From the NCBI GenBank assembly GCA_051881775.1, contig JBJEQN010000133.1, forward strand, positions 1 to 27,638: a stretch of DNA of 27,638 nucleotides. The letters are read 5' to 3'. Positions 1 to 8,439 of this stretch are shown piece after piece; position 1 is the first letter of the stretch; each line of letters opens with the position of its first letter. This DNA is from UMGS363 sp051881775 (lineage in GTDB: Bacteria; Bacillota; Clostridia; Oscillospirales; Ruminococcaceae). The notes beneath the pieces are model-generated. The model was not told the origin of the DNA. It saw only the letters and a program-made list of their open reading frames with translations, and ran no database searches. A program made the translations under genes and the position numbers.

Positions 1-1194
1 CTTATCCTCGTTCCAGTAGGCGCTTTTCGGGGTTATCTTTGATACCATTGCACCGCTATATTCTGTTACTCCGTCGGAAACTTCAAACCCGTATTTAGCG
101 TCTTTCTGCTCCGCTGCTGATTTTGTTTTGTAGCCGTTCTCAAAAAAATACAGCCCCTTTTTAGTAATAGCCGTGTTGGTGTTTATCTTGTTAAGCTCGA
201 CCTTTCTCGACAGCTGCCTCCGCACCTCGGACATATAATCCGTCTCATCCTCGGAAACGTTGCTGCGTGATGCTGAAAAGTACAGCCCCGAAGCCGAGGG
301 ATAAAGCGTAACGCTGCTGCAGGTAAGTATGTCGTTTCCGAATAGATAGTCTCCCGGATACAGCCATTCGCTTGCCTTGCCCCTTTCACAGTTCCAAGCC
401 TGATATGTGTAATACGTTCCGCCGCCCAGCATTACGCTGAGAATAAAATCAGCTGTTTCCTGCGAAGCGTACTCCGAGGTACAAATAAGGGTCTGCGAGT
501 TGTCACCTTCGCCCGAAATATATACCTCGTCATCGTCTGTGCATATGACACGGGAAAAAATTTTTTTGCCGCCAAGATTTACAGCGGAATATGCCGGCGG
601 AGTTGTGCCGAAAATGCTTTTTCCGAAGCACACAAAGCTGATACTGCTTCCGTCTGCCATCCAGTAGCCGCAGAGCGTACAGGCTATAACTTCAAGGATA
701 TGCCTTGCCGTGTTGTCCTCACAGTCGCTGCGGTCAAGCTCCTTGTTTGCCACAAGCGCCAGCCCGTCAGCATTGATTTTTTTTAAGCCGCACTGTGCCT
801 TTATCCTTTCCAGCGCATTGTATATGGTTATCTTGTCGTCCGTGAAATCGCTGTCCTCAAAATGCAGCGTTTTTTCCGCCTTTGACATAATATCGCAGCA
901 AGTCCATTTGGTTATACCGCCGTCCACCTGTCGGCTTGTAACATAAAATGTGGGCGGCTGTATATTCGGGTCGCTGCATATCAGCTTGACCTCTGCATTT
1001 ATGGGCAGATCGTTGCCGCTTATGGATGTACCGCCGTAGGTCTTGTTGTTGGTAGTCACCGTCATGGTCGCCGTGACCACTCCCGTTGTTCCGTAACCGT
1101 CAACAGACTGTGTGATTGATATTCTGCCGAAATGCTCAACCGGTATATTTGCAATTAATAACTCCCAGCTAAAGGCGGTCGCCGTTGTCGGCAT
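1..1194 (-). CDS. Tail hub / tail-tip structural protein (3' end cut by window)
   Basis: An open frame of 398 codons runs off the left edge. I place the start at ATG 1194, which overlaps the preceding gene by 26 bases; no clear Shine-Dalgarno precedes it, so translational coupling is likely. The N-terminus (MPTTATAFSWELL) leads into a beta-rich region, followed by a stretch around residues 80-110 (PPTFYVTSRQVDGG, then WTCCDIMSKAEKTLHF) like hub domains of phage tail proteins (gp27/Tal or ReqiPepy6 Gp37-like). Its place two genes after the tape measure agrees with a tail-tip hub anchoring the fibre or receptor-binding device. The family call rests on pattern and position only. The missing C-terminus could carry a peptidase or fibre domain. 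Confidence 0.6.
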   Translation of the reverse strand, partial: MPTTATAFSWELLIANIPVEHFGRISITQSVDGYGTTGVVTATMTVTTNNKTYGGTSISGNDLPINAEVKLICSDPNIQPPTFYVTSRQVDGGITKWTCCDIMSKAEKTLHFEDSDFTDDKITIYNALERIKAQCGLKKINADGLALVANKELDRSDCEDNTARHILEVIACTLCGYWMADGSSISFVCFGKSIFGTTPPAYSAVNLGGKKIFSRVICTDDDEVYISGEGDNSQTLICTSEYASQETADFILSVMLGGGTYYTYQAWNCERGKASEWLYPGDYLFGNDILTCSSVTLYPSASGLYFSASRSNVSEDETDYMSEVRRQLSRKVELNKINTNTAITKKGLYFFENGYKTKSAAEQKDAKYGFEVSDGVTEYSGAMVSKITPKSAYWNEDK

Positions 1195-1576
1195 ATTCGA
1201 CTGATTCAAGTGTAACGTCAATGTCCCATTCCACGCCGTCTGTTACATCGGGATCTGTTTCATCGGGGTCAGAATCGGAACAGTCAGCACGGTATCCCGT
1301 CTTTTTAAAGTTGCTGACCGCAGGAGCAGGAGTTGTGTATTCAACTTCCACGCTGTCTGCAGTCAATATCTCCGCAAGCTGCGCCGCTATTGAGTGCGGT
1401 ACACCCTCAAGGGATAAGTTGAGAGTTATCTTATCTCCCAGTTTGTCAAGAACCTCGGCACCGCTGTTTACGTCCTTAAAGCTGTTGTCTCCATAAACAG
1501 GCTCGATGCTTATTGTGTACCCACCATCCATAATAAAGTCCTGCACTTCAATTCCGCCTATGGTCGTTTTTACCAT
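1169..1576 (-). CDS. Small tail-associated protein downstream of the tape measure, unknown
   Basis: A 135-residue acidic protein starting at ATG 1576, directly abutting the tape-measure stop codon. The N-terminal part (GGIEVQDFIMDGGYTISIEPVYGD) looks beta-stranded. Near residue 100 there is a very acidic Asp/Glu/Thr/Pro stretch (DSDPDETDPDVTDG), followed by a final beta-like segment. No catalytic motif or membrane segment is seen. The slot between tape measure and hub is often held by a distal tail (Dit-like) or small baseplate protein, but it is too short for a classical Dit and I do not recognise the family. Function as a tail component is inferred from position. Confidence 0.7.
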   Translation of the reverse strand: MVKTTIGGIEVQDFIMDGGYTISIEPVYGDNSFKDVNSGAEVLDKLGDKITLNLSLEGVPHSIAAQLAEILTADSVEVEYTTPAPAVSNFKKTGYRADCSDSDPDETDPDVTDGVEWDIDVTLESVEYADNGDRL

Positions 1577-4500
1577 TTACTTTCCCTTCCCTCTGTCGAT
1601 AGTGTTTTGATTTTCGGCGACTGTTTCCGCCAGCTTCTTGCCGTCCACCTCAAGCGTTGCTCTCAGATGATTTTCAACAACGATTTTCTTGCCTCCGCTG
1701 CCGTTTCCGTTTTCATCACCTCCGCCGATGCTCTTTTTATCATATTTAAGTTCGCCGGAGTATTCTGCGGTTATCTTAGCCTGTTCCGCAGTAACGGCGG
1801 CTTCAAGCTCTGCAAGCGCCTCGTTAAATCCTTCCACGAAATCCTGTCCCGAGGTTTTTCCTGCCTCATAGACGCTGTCGCCTATGCTTTCGGTTATGCT
1901 TTCGTTCCAGTTTTCAAACATTTTGTTCAGCCCGTTGTCAAGGTCGGTTCCGAAGCTGTCGATAAAGCTGTCCACCTGCTCCGAAAGGTCGCCTGTTCCC
2001 AGCCCTGCAATAAAGGCATTGACCGATTCTGCACCTATTGCCTGAATCTCTTCCGGCAGCATACCGAACTGCTCTGAAATGTCATTTACAAGTTTCTCAT
2101 TGAGTTTGGAAACGTCGGAAGAATACAGATCCTCCGCAAGCTCCTGCGCCAGCTCGTCACGCTGCTTGTAGTAGTCATTGATCTGTGCAAAATCAGCAGA
2201 GGACATATTTGCAAGATTTTTCGCAAACTCCATGCCGTCTGCAGCGTCCATAGAGGTAAGCTCTTCAAGCAGCCCCTGAGAAGCACCCTGTTCTTTGAGC
2301 TTCTTGACATACTCTGTATATTTGCGCATTTCAGCCATTTGCTCTTTAAGGTTGTTGACCTTCAAGGTCTTGGAGCCGTCTTCGTTCTCAACCACCGAGA
2401 ACGCATCACCGAGGGAAAGCAGCTTGTTTTTATAGCTGTCGATGTTGCTTTTGATGTCGCTGTAAGCGGATTTATACTTGCTTACAATATCCTTCAAGCT
2501 ATCTTTTACAACGTCTATCTGGTCTTCCATGCTGTCTTTGAGCGCATCAAGCTGTTTATCTGCGTATGCCTGCTGGTAGTCGTAAACGTTCTTGTAATAC
2601 TCATACCATTCATCCGAATATTCGGGGCAATACTTTTGGATAAAGGCTAATTTATCCTTGTAGGTATCTTCATCGTTAAGCAAGCCTATGCTGTTCTGAT
2701 GTTCGATCTCGTTCCATTCGGATCTCATTGCGGCTTTCTGCTCTTCGGCAAGCTGCTCGTTGGCTTTCTTGAGATTATCGGCGTAATCGTTCTGCAGACC
2801 TATGAGATCTTCGTAATACCGCCAGTGGTCGGCGCAGCTTTCATCGCCGTACTCATTCCAGATACGTTGTTTTTCTGCAATAAGCTCTTCCTCCGAGCCT
2901 ATAACTCCTATGGCATAGTCATGTTCTGCCTGCTCCCAGCCTTCTTTCAGCTTGGCGGTGGCTTCGGCTTGCGCTTCGCTGATTTTTTCGGCGGTTTCCT
3001 GCATTGTTTTGGTGTAGTTTGCGGCGTATTCTTCGTCAGCCATTTGCTGCGTGCTTTTATATGACGTATTAGATGATTTGGACGCAAATAAACCTTCATA
3101 TTCTGCAATGGTGTCCTGATACATTGCGTATGTTTCATCGAGTGCTGCGATCTCTTCACGCAAGCCGCCTATCTGCACAGCGAAAACGCCTTTGGTATCA
3201 TTGTTGTCAGCCGCTTGGAAAGCCGCTATCTTTTCATTCAGCTGCTTTTCAAGTTCAAGCCTTTGAGCGTTGTACTTTTCCTGACCCACGATAGCTTCAT
3301 CATAAGCAGGCTGTAAATTTCGCAGTTTTGCTTCAAGCCTTAATTTTTCTATGTAGTCATCCATAGAATCGGCAAGATCACCGTATCCTTGGATCTGACC
3401 GTTCATATACTCAATATTCATGCTGTAAGCGGAGTTTAGCGTTCCTATTATCTCGGAAACACGCTCGTTGCTGCTAACTACATTTCCGTTTTCGTCAACG
3501 TAATTTTGAAGTTCCGACCAAAGCTTCTGTATGTTATTTGCTTCTGCTTGGCTTGCCGAATCCTGTTCCTTCTGCGTTGCAAGGAGATCTTCAAAAGCCT
3601 TCTGTTCTTCTTTTATTGCAGAAACTCTATTTTGTGCCTGTTCAAGCCAAGGATCGGTTGCAGCGGCTTGTGCAGCCAGTTCCGCATCGATCTTGAATTT
3701 CTCGTTAAGAGCTATCATGGCGGCACCTAACGCTAAAGCTGCCGCCGTAATTCCCAGCATTACGGGGTTAAGTGCTAAAAATTCCGCCTTAAGCCGTGCA
3801 AGAGAGAGTTGCAGTAGGTTAATATTACCCGTAGCGGCAAGAGCCACTATTTCCGTCAAACTTAATTCCCCGTTGAAGGCTTTTGTCTGCAGTGTAGCAA
3901 TTGACGCGCTCGTTCCCAAAAGATCTATGCGCAATGCTGCTTTGTGTACCGCACCGCCAACCGCCGTGACCTGTGTTGCAATATTCGCCGCCGCAATAGC
4001 ACCGCCAACGCTGAGAATCCCTGCTTTTACAAGCTCGGCGTGATCGGAGATTTCAGCCATAACGTTAATGACCTTGGGGAGAGTATTTGCCGCACCGTCT
4101 GCAACGGTCGTGATAAAATCAGATGCAGCTTTTGATAGTTTGTCAAAGCTTTCCGATAATTCACCGCCCGAAATGCTATGTGACAGCGTTCCAATGTCCT
4201 CGGTAACACTCTGAACCGCCGTACGCATAGGCGTCTGGAATTTTTCGTAAGCCGCAATGCCCAACCCCTCAAGCGCCGACTGCATAATAGTCAAGTCACC
4301 CTTGAGGTTATCGTCCATAGTCGCTGCCATATCTGCAGCAGCGCCCGAACAGCTGTCTATATATCCGCTTAACTCGTCAAAGCGTTCTGCGGACGTTCCA
4401 AGCAGAGCGTTTATGGACTTAAGATCTACCTTGTTGAATATATCGCTTAGCGCCTGTGATTTATCCGCATCGGTCATTGTACTGAGCGCATCGTTAAGGT

Positions 4501-5284
4501 CGTATATTATGTCCTGCAGGCTGCGCATTTTACCCTGATTATCAAAAACGGATAATCCAAGGCTGTCAATAGCTTCTGCCGCCGTGCTTGTGGGAGCGGT
4601 AAGGGAAAGTATCACATTTCGCAGAGCAGTTCCGCCTTCTGCACCCTTTATGCCGTTATCGGCTAAAATACCGAGGACGGTGTTCATTTCGGTTACTCCG
4701 CCTGCAAGGTTTTTCGCAGTACCGCCGACGGTCAGGATAGCTTCGCCCAATTGTGATACAGATGTGTTTGACTTTTGGCTCGTTACAGCCAACTTATCCG
4801 CAAAATCCGCCATCTGACTTGTTTCCAAACCCAAAGCCGACATTGCATCTGTTATCATATCAGAGGCAGCAGCCAGCTCCATTCCGCCTGCAGCGGCTAC
4901 ATTCAGAACCGTAGGCAATGCGCTTACCGCTTTTTCTGCATCATAGCCTGCAAGGGCAAGATAATTCAGCGCCTCGCCTGCCTGCGAAGCGGAGAACTTT
5001 GTGGTTTCGCCCATTTCTTTGGCGGCGTTGGAGAGAGTTTCAAACTCAGCTGCAGCCGAAGTGATACCCATTGTAGCCGCTACCTGCGACATGGAGGCTT
5101 CAAAGCCTGAGCCGACGGAAACCATCTGAGTAGGTATTTGCGCCAAGGCTGACGAAATGCCCGAAACAATATTTGAAGCTATATTTGCTATGGCATTATC
5201 GGCAATTATGGCTAAATTGCTTATTCCACTGTTAAAGCCGCTATTATCTATCCCGGTTTCAAAGAGTAATTTACCGTCTGACAA
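1577..5284 (-). CDS. Phage tail tape measure protein (TP901 family)
   Basis: A 1235-residue protein that sets tail length and is ejected with DNA at infection. Residues about 60-330 match the TP901-type tape-measure core (SMSQVAATMG, ETTKFSASQAGEALNYLALAGYD, NNGIKGAEGGTALRN-like signatures). A hydrophobic, membrane-spanning-like segment lies near residues 500-525 (LNPVMLGITAAALALG). Long charged helical/coiled-coil sequence rich in Glu, Ala, Lys and Tyr follows to about residue 1130. The start is TTG at 5284, chosen because GAGGTG stands eight bases upstream and no better ATG exists nearby. The last residues (ATLEVDGKKLAE) resemble part of the small protein at 8804-8953. It is separated from its chaperone-like genes by the inserted opposite-strand gene at 5362-5607, an unusual break in this conserved order. 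Confidence 0.95.
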   Translation of the reverse strand: MSDGKLLFETGIDNSGFNSGISNLAIIADNAIANIASNIVSGISSALAQIPTQMVSVGSGFEASMSQVAATMGITSAAAEFETLSNAAKEMGETTKFSASQAGEALNYLALAGYDAEKAVSALPTVLNVAAAGGMELAAASDMITDAMSALGLETSQMADFADKLAVTSQKSNTSVSQLGEAILTVGGTAKNLAGGVTEMNTVLGILADNGIKGAEGGTALRNVILSLTAPTSTAAEAIDSLGLSVFDNQGKMRSLQDIIYDLNDALSTMTDADKSQALSDIFNKVDLKSINALLGTSAERFDELSGYIDSCSGAAADMAATMDDNLKGDLTIMQSALEGLGIAAYEKFQTPMRTAVQSVTEDIGTLSHSISGGELSESFDKLSKAASDFITTVADGAANTLPKVINVMAEISDHAELVKAGILSVGGAIAAANIATQVTAVGGAVHKAALRIDLLGTSASIATLQTKAFNGELSLTEIVALAATGNINLLQLSLARLKAEFLALNPVMLGITAAALALGAAMIALNEKFKIDAELAAQAAATDPWLEQAQNRVSAIKEEQKAFEDLLATQKEQDSASQAEANNIQKLWSELQNYVDENGNVVSSNERVSEIIGTLNSAYSMNIEYMNGQIQGYGDLADSMDDYIEKLRLEAKLRNLQPAYDEAIVGQEKYNAQRLELEKQLNEKIAAFQAADNNDTKGVFAVQIGGLREEIAALDETYAMYQDTIAEYEGLFASKSSNTSYKSTQQMADEEYAANYTKTMQETAEKISEAQAEATAKLKEGWEQAEHDYAIGVIGSEEELIAEKQRIWNEYGDESCADHWRYYEDLIGLQNDYADNLKKANEQLAEEQKAAMRSEWNEIEHQNSIGLLNDEDTYKDKLAFIQKYCPEYSDEWYEYYKNVYDYQQAYADKQLDALKDSMEDQIDVVKDSLKDIVSKYKSAYSDIKSNIDSYKNKLLSLGDAFSVVENEDGSKTLKVNNLKEQMAEMRKYTEYVKKLKEQGASQGLLEELTSMDAADGMEFAKNLANMSSADFAQINDYYKQRDELAQELAEDLYSSDVSKLNEKLVNDISEQFGMLPEEIQAIGAESVNAFIAGLGTGDLSEQVDSFIDSFGTDLDNGLNKMFENWNESITESIGDSVYEAGKTSGQDFVEGFNEALAELEAAVTAEQAKITAEYSGELKYDKKSIGGGDENGNGSGGKKIVVENHLRATLEVDGKKLAETVAENQNTIDRGKGK

Positions 5285-5302
5285 TGTTATTCACCTCAAT
5301 TC

Positions 5303-5330
5303 TTGACAAAATTCCAATATGTGGTATAAT
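5303..5330 (+). promoter_or_regulatory. Consensus sigma-A promoter of the inserted membrane-protein gene
   Basis: TTGACA at 5303-5308 and TATAAT at 5325-5330 are both perfect hexamers with a 16-base spacer. A TG dinucleotide one base upstream of the -10 makes it an extended -10. The predicted start of transcription is near 5337, 25 bases before the ATG. It reads against the tail operon and needs no phage factor, so expression in the lysogen is expected. Confidence 0.85.
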
Positions 5331-5361
5331 TAATTAAATTATAAAAGTAAGGAGGTATAGT

Positions 5362-5607
5362 ATGGATTCTAAATCTGTAAAAAATGTTGCATTGCTGTTT
5401 ATGGTGCTTGCTGTTGCAGCTGCGGTTATGCTTAATTCCTTTGTTTCAATCAGCTTAGCAGTAGGAGTGGCTGCATCGCTTGTGTTTTTAGCCGTTATTT
5501 TTATCGTAATATCCGGAATACTTAAAAATCAGGAAACGATGATAGAACTGACTAAAGAACAGAACGAAAAACTTGCTGAACTCATTGCATCAAAGAAAAA
5601 CGATTAA
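5362..5607 (+). CDS. Two-TM membrane protein encoded by a moron in the tail operon
   Basis: An 81-residue protein on the strand opposite all neighbouring late genes. An ideal site AAGGAGGT (5349-5356) sits five bases before ATG 5362. Two hydrophobic segments cover about residues 8-30 (VALLFMVLAVAAAVML) and 31-53 (LAVGVAASLVFLAVIFIVIS). A charged, probably cytoplasmic amphipathic helix follows (NQETMIELTKEQNEKLAELIASKK). It has its own consensus promoter and a hairpin terminator, the definition of a moron: a cargo gene expressed independently of the lytic programme. I do not recognise the family. Superinfection exclusion or another lysogenic-conversion role is a reasonable guess; a holin is less likely given the constitutive-type promoter and the location. 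Confidence 0.85.
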   Translation: MDSKSVKNVALLFMVLAVAAAVMLNSFVSISLAVGVAASLVFLAVIFIVISGILKNQETMIELTKEQNEKLAELIASKKND

Positions 5608-5656
5608 TAGCAAAACGAATCCCCACCCTCCCCAAAAGAGTGGGGATTTTGCTATT
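5606..5656 (+). terminator. Hairpin terminator after the moron (partly bidirectional)
   Basis: A nine-base-pair stem (5618-5626 with 5640-5648, AATCCCCAC/GTGGGGATT) has a 13-base loop and is flanked by a second matching pair (AATAGCAAAA at 5606-5615 with TTTTGCTATT at 5647-5656). On the plus strand the GC-rich stem runs straight into TTTT, good for ending the moron transcript. On the minus strand the U run is broken by CG, so read-through of late transcripts toward the tape measure is easier. The outer arm overlaps the stop codon of the Gp15-like gene. Confidence 0.75.
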
Positions 5657-6233
5657 TCGCATACCTTTCCATTAACCTTTTTGCCTCTGCGATCTTCTGC
5701 TGTTCCGAGAGTGACTTCGGCAAAGCGTAAAGCTGTTTCAGCTCATTGATCTGCGCCTTGCGGCTTTCGGACATTTTGCTGTTGATCTCTTCCGATCGAT
5801 ACCCCATAATGGAGCATAGCTTGCAGTCGTGCAAAGCCTTAAACAGCGCCTTGAACTTCCACCAATGGAGATAGTCGATTGTTGTTAAGTCAATGCCGTA
5901 CTGCTCCAAAAACGCCGCATAAATATAGCCGTCGTCATATTCGAAAGAATACACGGCGGCATTTTTGTTTCTTGCGGCGGTTCTTTTTGCCTTGACCTTG
6001 TTGGGTTTGCGCCCACATGAATAAAACCAGATGATAAATTCACTCAATTCAGGATCCGGAGGAACAACGGGGAATATGAGGCGTGTCAGAAGCGGCGGCT
6101 TTTCCCGGGGAAGAATGTCCGGGTCTGTCATAAGCAGTTCAAACCGTATCCATTCCCGAAAATCCGTGTGCATTTCATAGGTCACGCCCTCATATTCGTA
6201 TTGCATGGGGAGTTCTTCATCAAACAGGCTCAT
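5652..6233 (-). CDS. Tail assembly protein, bacteriophage Gp15 family
   Basis: A 193-residue protein matching the Gp15 family found between tail tube and tape measure in Gram-positive siphoviruses. Recognisable features are the N-terminal DFREWIRFELLM segment, a middle YSFEYDDGYIYAAFLEQYGIDL motif and LHWWKFKALFKAL near residues 120-135, with a charged helical C-terminus. It likely acts with the preceding gene as a chaperone pair coating the tape measure during tail assembly. ATG 6233 overlaps the preceding stop by four bases (ATGA), implying translational coupling. In many phages the second chaperone is made by -1 frameshift; here it is an independent, coupled ORF. Confidence 0.85.
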   Translation of the reverse strand: MSLFDEELPMQYEYEGVTYEMHTDFREWIRFELLMTDPDILPREKPPLLTRLIFPVVPPDPELSEFIIWFYSCGRKPNKVKAKRTAARNKNAAVYSFEYDDGYIYAAFLEQYGIDLTTIDYLHWWKFKALFKALHDCKLCSIMGYRSEEINSKMSESRKAQINELKQLYALPKSLSEQQKIAEAKRLMERYAK

Positions 6234-6619
6234 TTTCTGATATTCGGAGCAGGTCTGTACTTGGAAAGCAGATCGTTCTGAGCTTCTCTCAGCTCATAAT
6301 TGAGAGCCTGCCAAAAGCTGAGAACTTCGTCCACATCAAGTTCCATGAGTTTGTCTTTAGGGAAGATACGCTCCACTTCGTCCTCGCCGATGAAGAGCGA
6401 AATGCCTTCGCGGATAGCCGAAACAGTTTCGGATGTTGTTGCGGTTTCGGAAATAGTCTTTGCCGCCTGCGTCAGCTTTTCGTCGAATTCCACAGTCCTC
6501 ACGGGAATTGTATATTCCTTGTCATATGCCTTAAGCACCCTCGGAGTGCGGCAATATGTAAATTCTCCCGATTTTACGGTTCCGTTTTTCATTGTAATGC
6601 TGTTAGTGTTGGATTTCAT
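6230..6619 (-). CDS. Tail assembly chaperone-like protein (Gp14-like)
   Basis: A 129-residue protein in the first chaperone slot, directly after the tail tube gene. It opens with MKSNTNSITMKNG, has a beta-like RTPRVLKAYDKEYTIPVRTVEFDEKL segment and continues as acidic helices (VDEVLSFWQALNYELREAQNDLL), the usual architecture of G-type tail chaperones. An AGGT-containing site lies upstream of ATG 6619. Its stop overlaps the Gp15-family start. Role assigned from position and size; family identity is less certain than for its partner. Confidence 0.75.
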   Translation of the reverse strand: MKSNTNSITMKNGTVKSGEFTYCRTPRVLKAYDKEYTIPVRTVEFDEKLTQAAKTISETATTSETVSAIREGISLFIGEDEVERIFPKDKLMELDVDEVLSFWQALNYELREAQNDLLSKYRPAPNIRK

Positions 6620-6635
6620 GGCTTTTTACCTCCGT

Positions 6636-7274
6636 TTAAGTATTTTCGGTTTCATCTGTTTCCGTTACAGTCGGATCGGACTGCTCCGGATTATCGGCTG
6701 CAGCTTCTTCCGCAGCCTTTGTGTCGGACTGTGATGCCGCCAACTCTGAAGGATCCTTATCCGACCATTTACCTTCGGTAGGATTGAACCAGCCAAGTGC
6801 TTCGTCACCCTGTCCGTTAAGGTTTCCCTTGATGATCATATCATCATCGTCGTCGCAGGAAGATACTTCAACGGCATATTTACCCTTGTATGCAGGATAA
6901 TAGCCGTTATTTGCTGTTTCAAATGCGTCAACGGTTATCATGGTTACAACAGCGTCCGTGCCTGTCTTACGCTGCTTGTAAATGTCATATATCTTGCGCA
7001 CGGCAGGATTGTTAAACATCAGCAGCGTTTCAAACGAGAAGGACGGCGCATAGCTTGTGATGTTCTTACGGCTGGACTTTTCATTGATATATTTGCGCTC
7101 CTTGGTCTGTGCGGAAGGGGATTCCGTTACAGCTGTAAAGCCTGCGCCAAGCTGCTGATAGACTTCGCTGCCTGCGTCAGTGCCCTTGGGCGATACGTCC
7201 ATAAAGTGGAGTATATCGGTTCTCTGGGCGGTCGCTTCGATGTTTGTATTTTCGGGTACTGTGTATAAGCTCAT
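6636..7274 (-). CDS. Major tail tube protein
   Basis: A 212-residue protein preceding the chaperone pair, the conserved position of the tail tube subunit. The sequence has the pattern of tube proteins: EVYQQLGAGFTAVTES, SYAPSFSFETLLMFNNPAVRKIYDIYKQRKTG, TMITVDAFE, then YPAYKGKYAVEVSSCDDDDD and a GNLNGQGD...GWFNP segment. The last ~35 residues are a low-complexity acidic tail (Ala, Glu, Asp, Thr, Ser), perhaps a surface extension. ATG 7274 has GGAGG upstream and follows the preceding stop by one codon. Forms the hexameric tube around the tape measure. Confidence 0.85.
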   Translation of the reverse strand: MSLYTVPENTNIEATAQRTDILHFMDVSPKGTDAGSEVYQQLGAGFTAVTESPSAQTKERKYINEKSSRKNITSYAPSFSFETLLMFNNPAVRKIYDIYKQRKTGTDAVVTMITVDAFETANNGYYPAYKGKYAVEVSSCDDDDDMIIKGNLNGQGDEALGWFNPTEGKWSDKDPSELAASQSDTKAAEEAAADNPEQSDPTVTETDETENT

Positions 7275-7703
7275 TTAATTTCCTCCTTTGGTGTACAGCA
7301 ATGTAAACTGTATCTGATATGTGTTCTTGTTGCCGCCCTGCTCGATAAGCATGGCGTTTTCTGCGGTAATTTTTGTGGGTGTGCAGCCTTTCGGCATATC
7401 GGGGAACGCCTTCGCAAGGTTGTTCCCATTGCACCAACGCTGTACAGCTTCAAGCAGTTCAGCGTTTTTAAGCCGTTGTGCGTCGCCCTCGCTAAGTTTT
7501 TTGATGTACAGCGTAAAATTGTACTGATACTTTCCGCCGCCTGTGATAAACCTTTTTAGCTGCTTTTCACCGTCGGGCATAATGCCGTAATTATCGCCGC
7601 TGTCGTCCGTCCAGTCGATAAAACGCTTCCCGACCTTAAACCCGAAAAGCGCCTCGCAGCCGTTTATATATGCCCTTATGCCGGCAATGATACTGTCTGC
7701 CAT
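7275..7703 (-). CDS. Tail terminator / minor capsid protein 3-like
   Basis: A 142-residue protein resembling the Minor_capsid_3 family (minor capsid protein from A118-type phages), now usually placed at the head-proximal tail end. Visible pieces: MADSIIAGIRAYINGCEALFG, a GDNYGIMPDG loop, GKYQYNFTLYIKKLSEGDAQRLKN, and CTPTKITAENAMLIEQGGNKNTYQIQFTLLYTK at the end. ATG 7703 overlaps the last base of the upstream gene's stop codon. Likely caps the tail tube and joins it to the connector. Confidence 0.75.
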   Translation of the reverse strand: MADSIIAGIRAYINGCEALFGFKVGKRFIDWTDDSGDNYGIMPDGEKQLKRFITGGGKYQYNFTLYIKKLSEGDAQRLKNAELLEAVQRWCNGNNLAKAFPDMPKGCTPTKITAENAMLIEQGGNKNTYQIQFTLLYTKGGN

Positions 7704-8056
7704 TATTTCCTCCTTGCTCCTGCGATCTTAGCCGCTCCGCTGAGTATTGAGCTGAGATAAACAAGCTTCATACGTTCAAACCACTTTCGTCCACGCCTTC
7801 CGCCTTTTTGAATACCCTCCGTGCCTCTTCCGGCATTTTCGTAGTAGTTCCTGCGAGCGTAAGGAGCGGTGTATTTGATAAGCCCGGAACCGATGACCGT
7901 TCCGAGGGTGGCGGACTTCTTCAACGTGCCTGAGCGGAAAGGCGTAAAAGGATCCATGCAGCGTATTACTTCGCTGTCTATAAACTTTTGCACCTTTCCG
8001 CCCTTGTTAAGCCCTCGCTCACGGAGCAGCTGTTCCGTTGATTTTATCGTAAACAT
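7703..8056 (-). CDS. Minor capsid protein 2-like / head-tail joining protein
   Basis: A 117-residue strongly basic protein like the Minor_capsid_2 family (HK97 gp10-like position). Key features are the conserved central PFTPFRSGTLKKSA segment, KYTAPYARRNYYENAGRG, and GRKWFERMK, followed by a basic C-terminus (AGARRK). Start ATG 8056 shares a base with the upstream stop. Acts in joining head and tail, probably at the tail-completion interface. Function inferred from family and gene order. Confidence 0.75.
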   Translation of the reverse strand: MFTIKSTEQLLRERGLNKGGKVQKFIDSEVIRCMDPFTPFRSGTLKKSATLGTVIGSGLIKYTAPYARRNYYENAGRGTEGIQKGGRRGRKWFERMKLVYLSSILSGAAKIAGARRK

Positions 8057-8439
8057 TACTTTCCCTCAATCCTTATATGCCACAGTTCGGGGCTGCCATA
8101 AAGATTCTCCACGGCGGAGTTGACCTTGTAAACATCACGGCAGCTGTCGTAAATTGCGGAAATATCGTCCGTAACATCAATACTGCAATCACCCTTGACG
8201 ATGTAGGTGTCGTTTTGGGTGTCAGCCGTCCAACCCTCGCCCGAAAATTCGGCAGGCGGAACGTAGTCTTGCAGCTGGTCTGCGAATATCATCACAGAAA
8301 CAGACGAAGCGTTCTCTGCGCCGTATTTTTTGATTTCCTCGGCTTTGACATCGCGCCAAAATACCGCAGGAAGATATGTCCGTTTGTATGTGCCGTCCTC
8401 CAGCTTGTTGTAGAGGGTGCAGCTTGCGTTGGTTATCAT
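8056..8439 (-). CDS. Head-tail connector-associated minor protein
   Basis: A 127-residue protein. I use ATG 8439 rather than the upstream GTG 8448 because GGGGGTG lies six bases before it and the ATG overlaps the upstream stop (TGATG). The sequence starts MITNASCTLYNK, then TYLPAVFWRDVKAEEIKKYGAENASSVSVMIF and a C-terminal GSPELWHIRIEGK. This matches small proteins encoded between connector and joining proteins in A118-like phages (head closure/stopper slot). Exact role is inferred from position. Confidence 0.7.
   Translation of the reverse strand: MITNASCTLYNKLEDGTYKRTYLPAVFWRDVKAEEIKKYGAENASSVSVMIFADQLQDYVPPAEFSGEGWTADTQNDTYIVKGDCSIDVTDDISAIYDSCRDVYKVNSAVENLYGSPELWHIRIEGK

Noticed and set aside
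3531..4043. Plus-strand frame of 170 codons inside the tape-measure gene
   Set aside because: Ala/Ser/Pro/Cys-rich composition typical of antisense shadows; no SD.
5362..5607. Holin for the 81-aa two-TM protein
   Set aside because: Opposite strand to the late operon, constitutive-type promoter and no adjacent endolysin argue against a lysis role.
6225..6240. Programmed -1 frameshift between the two tail chaperone genes
   Set aside because: No X XXY YYZ slippery heptamer is in frame before the stop; the ATGA overlap gives an ordinary restart.
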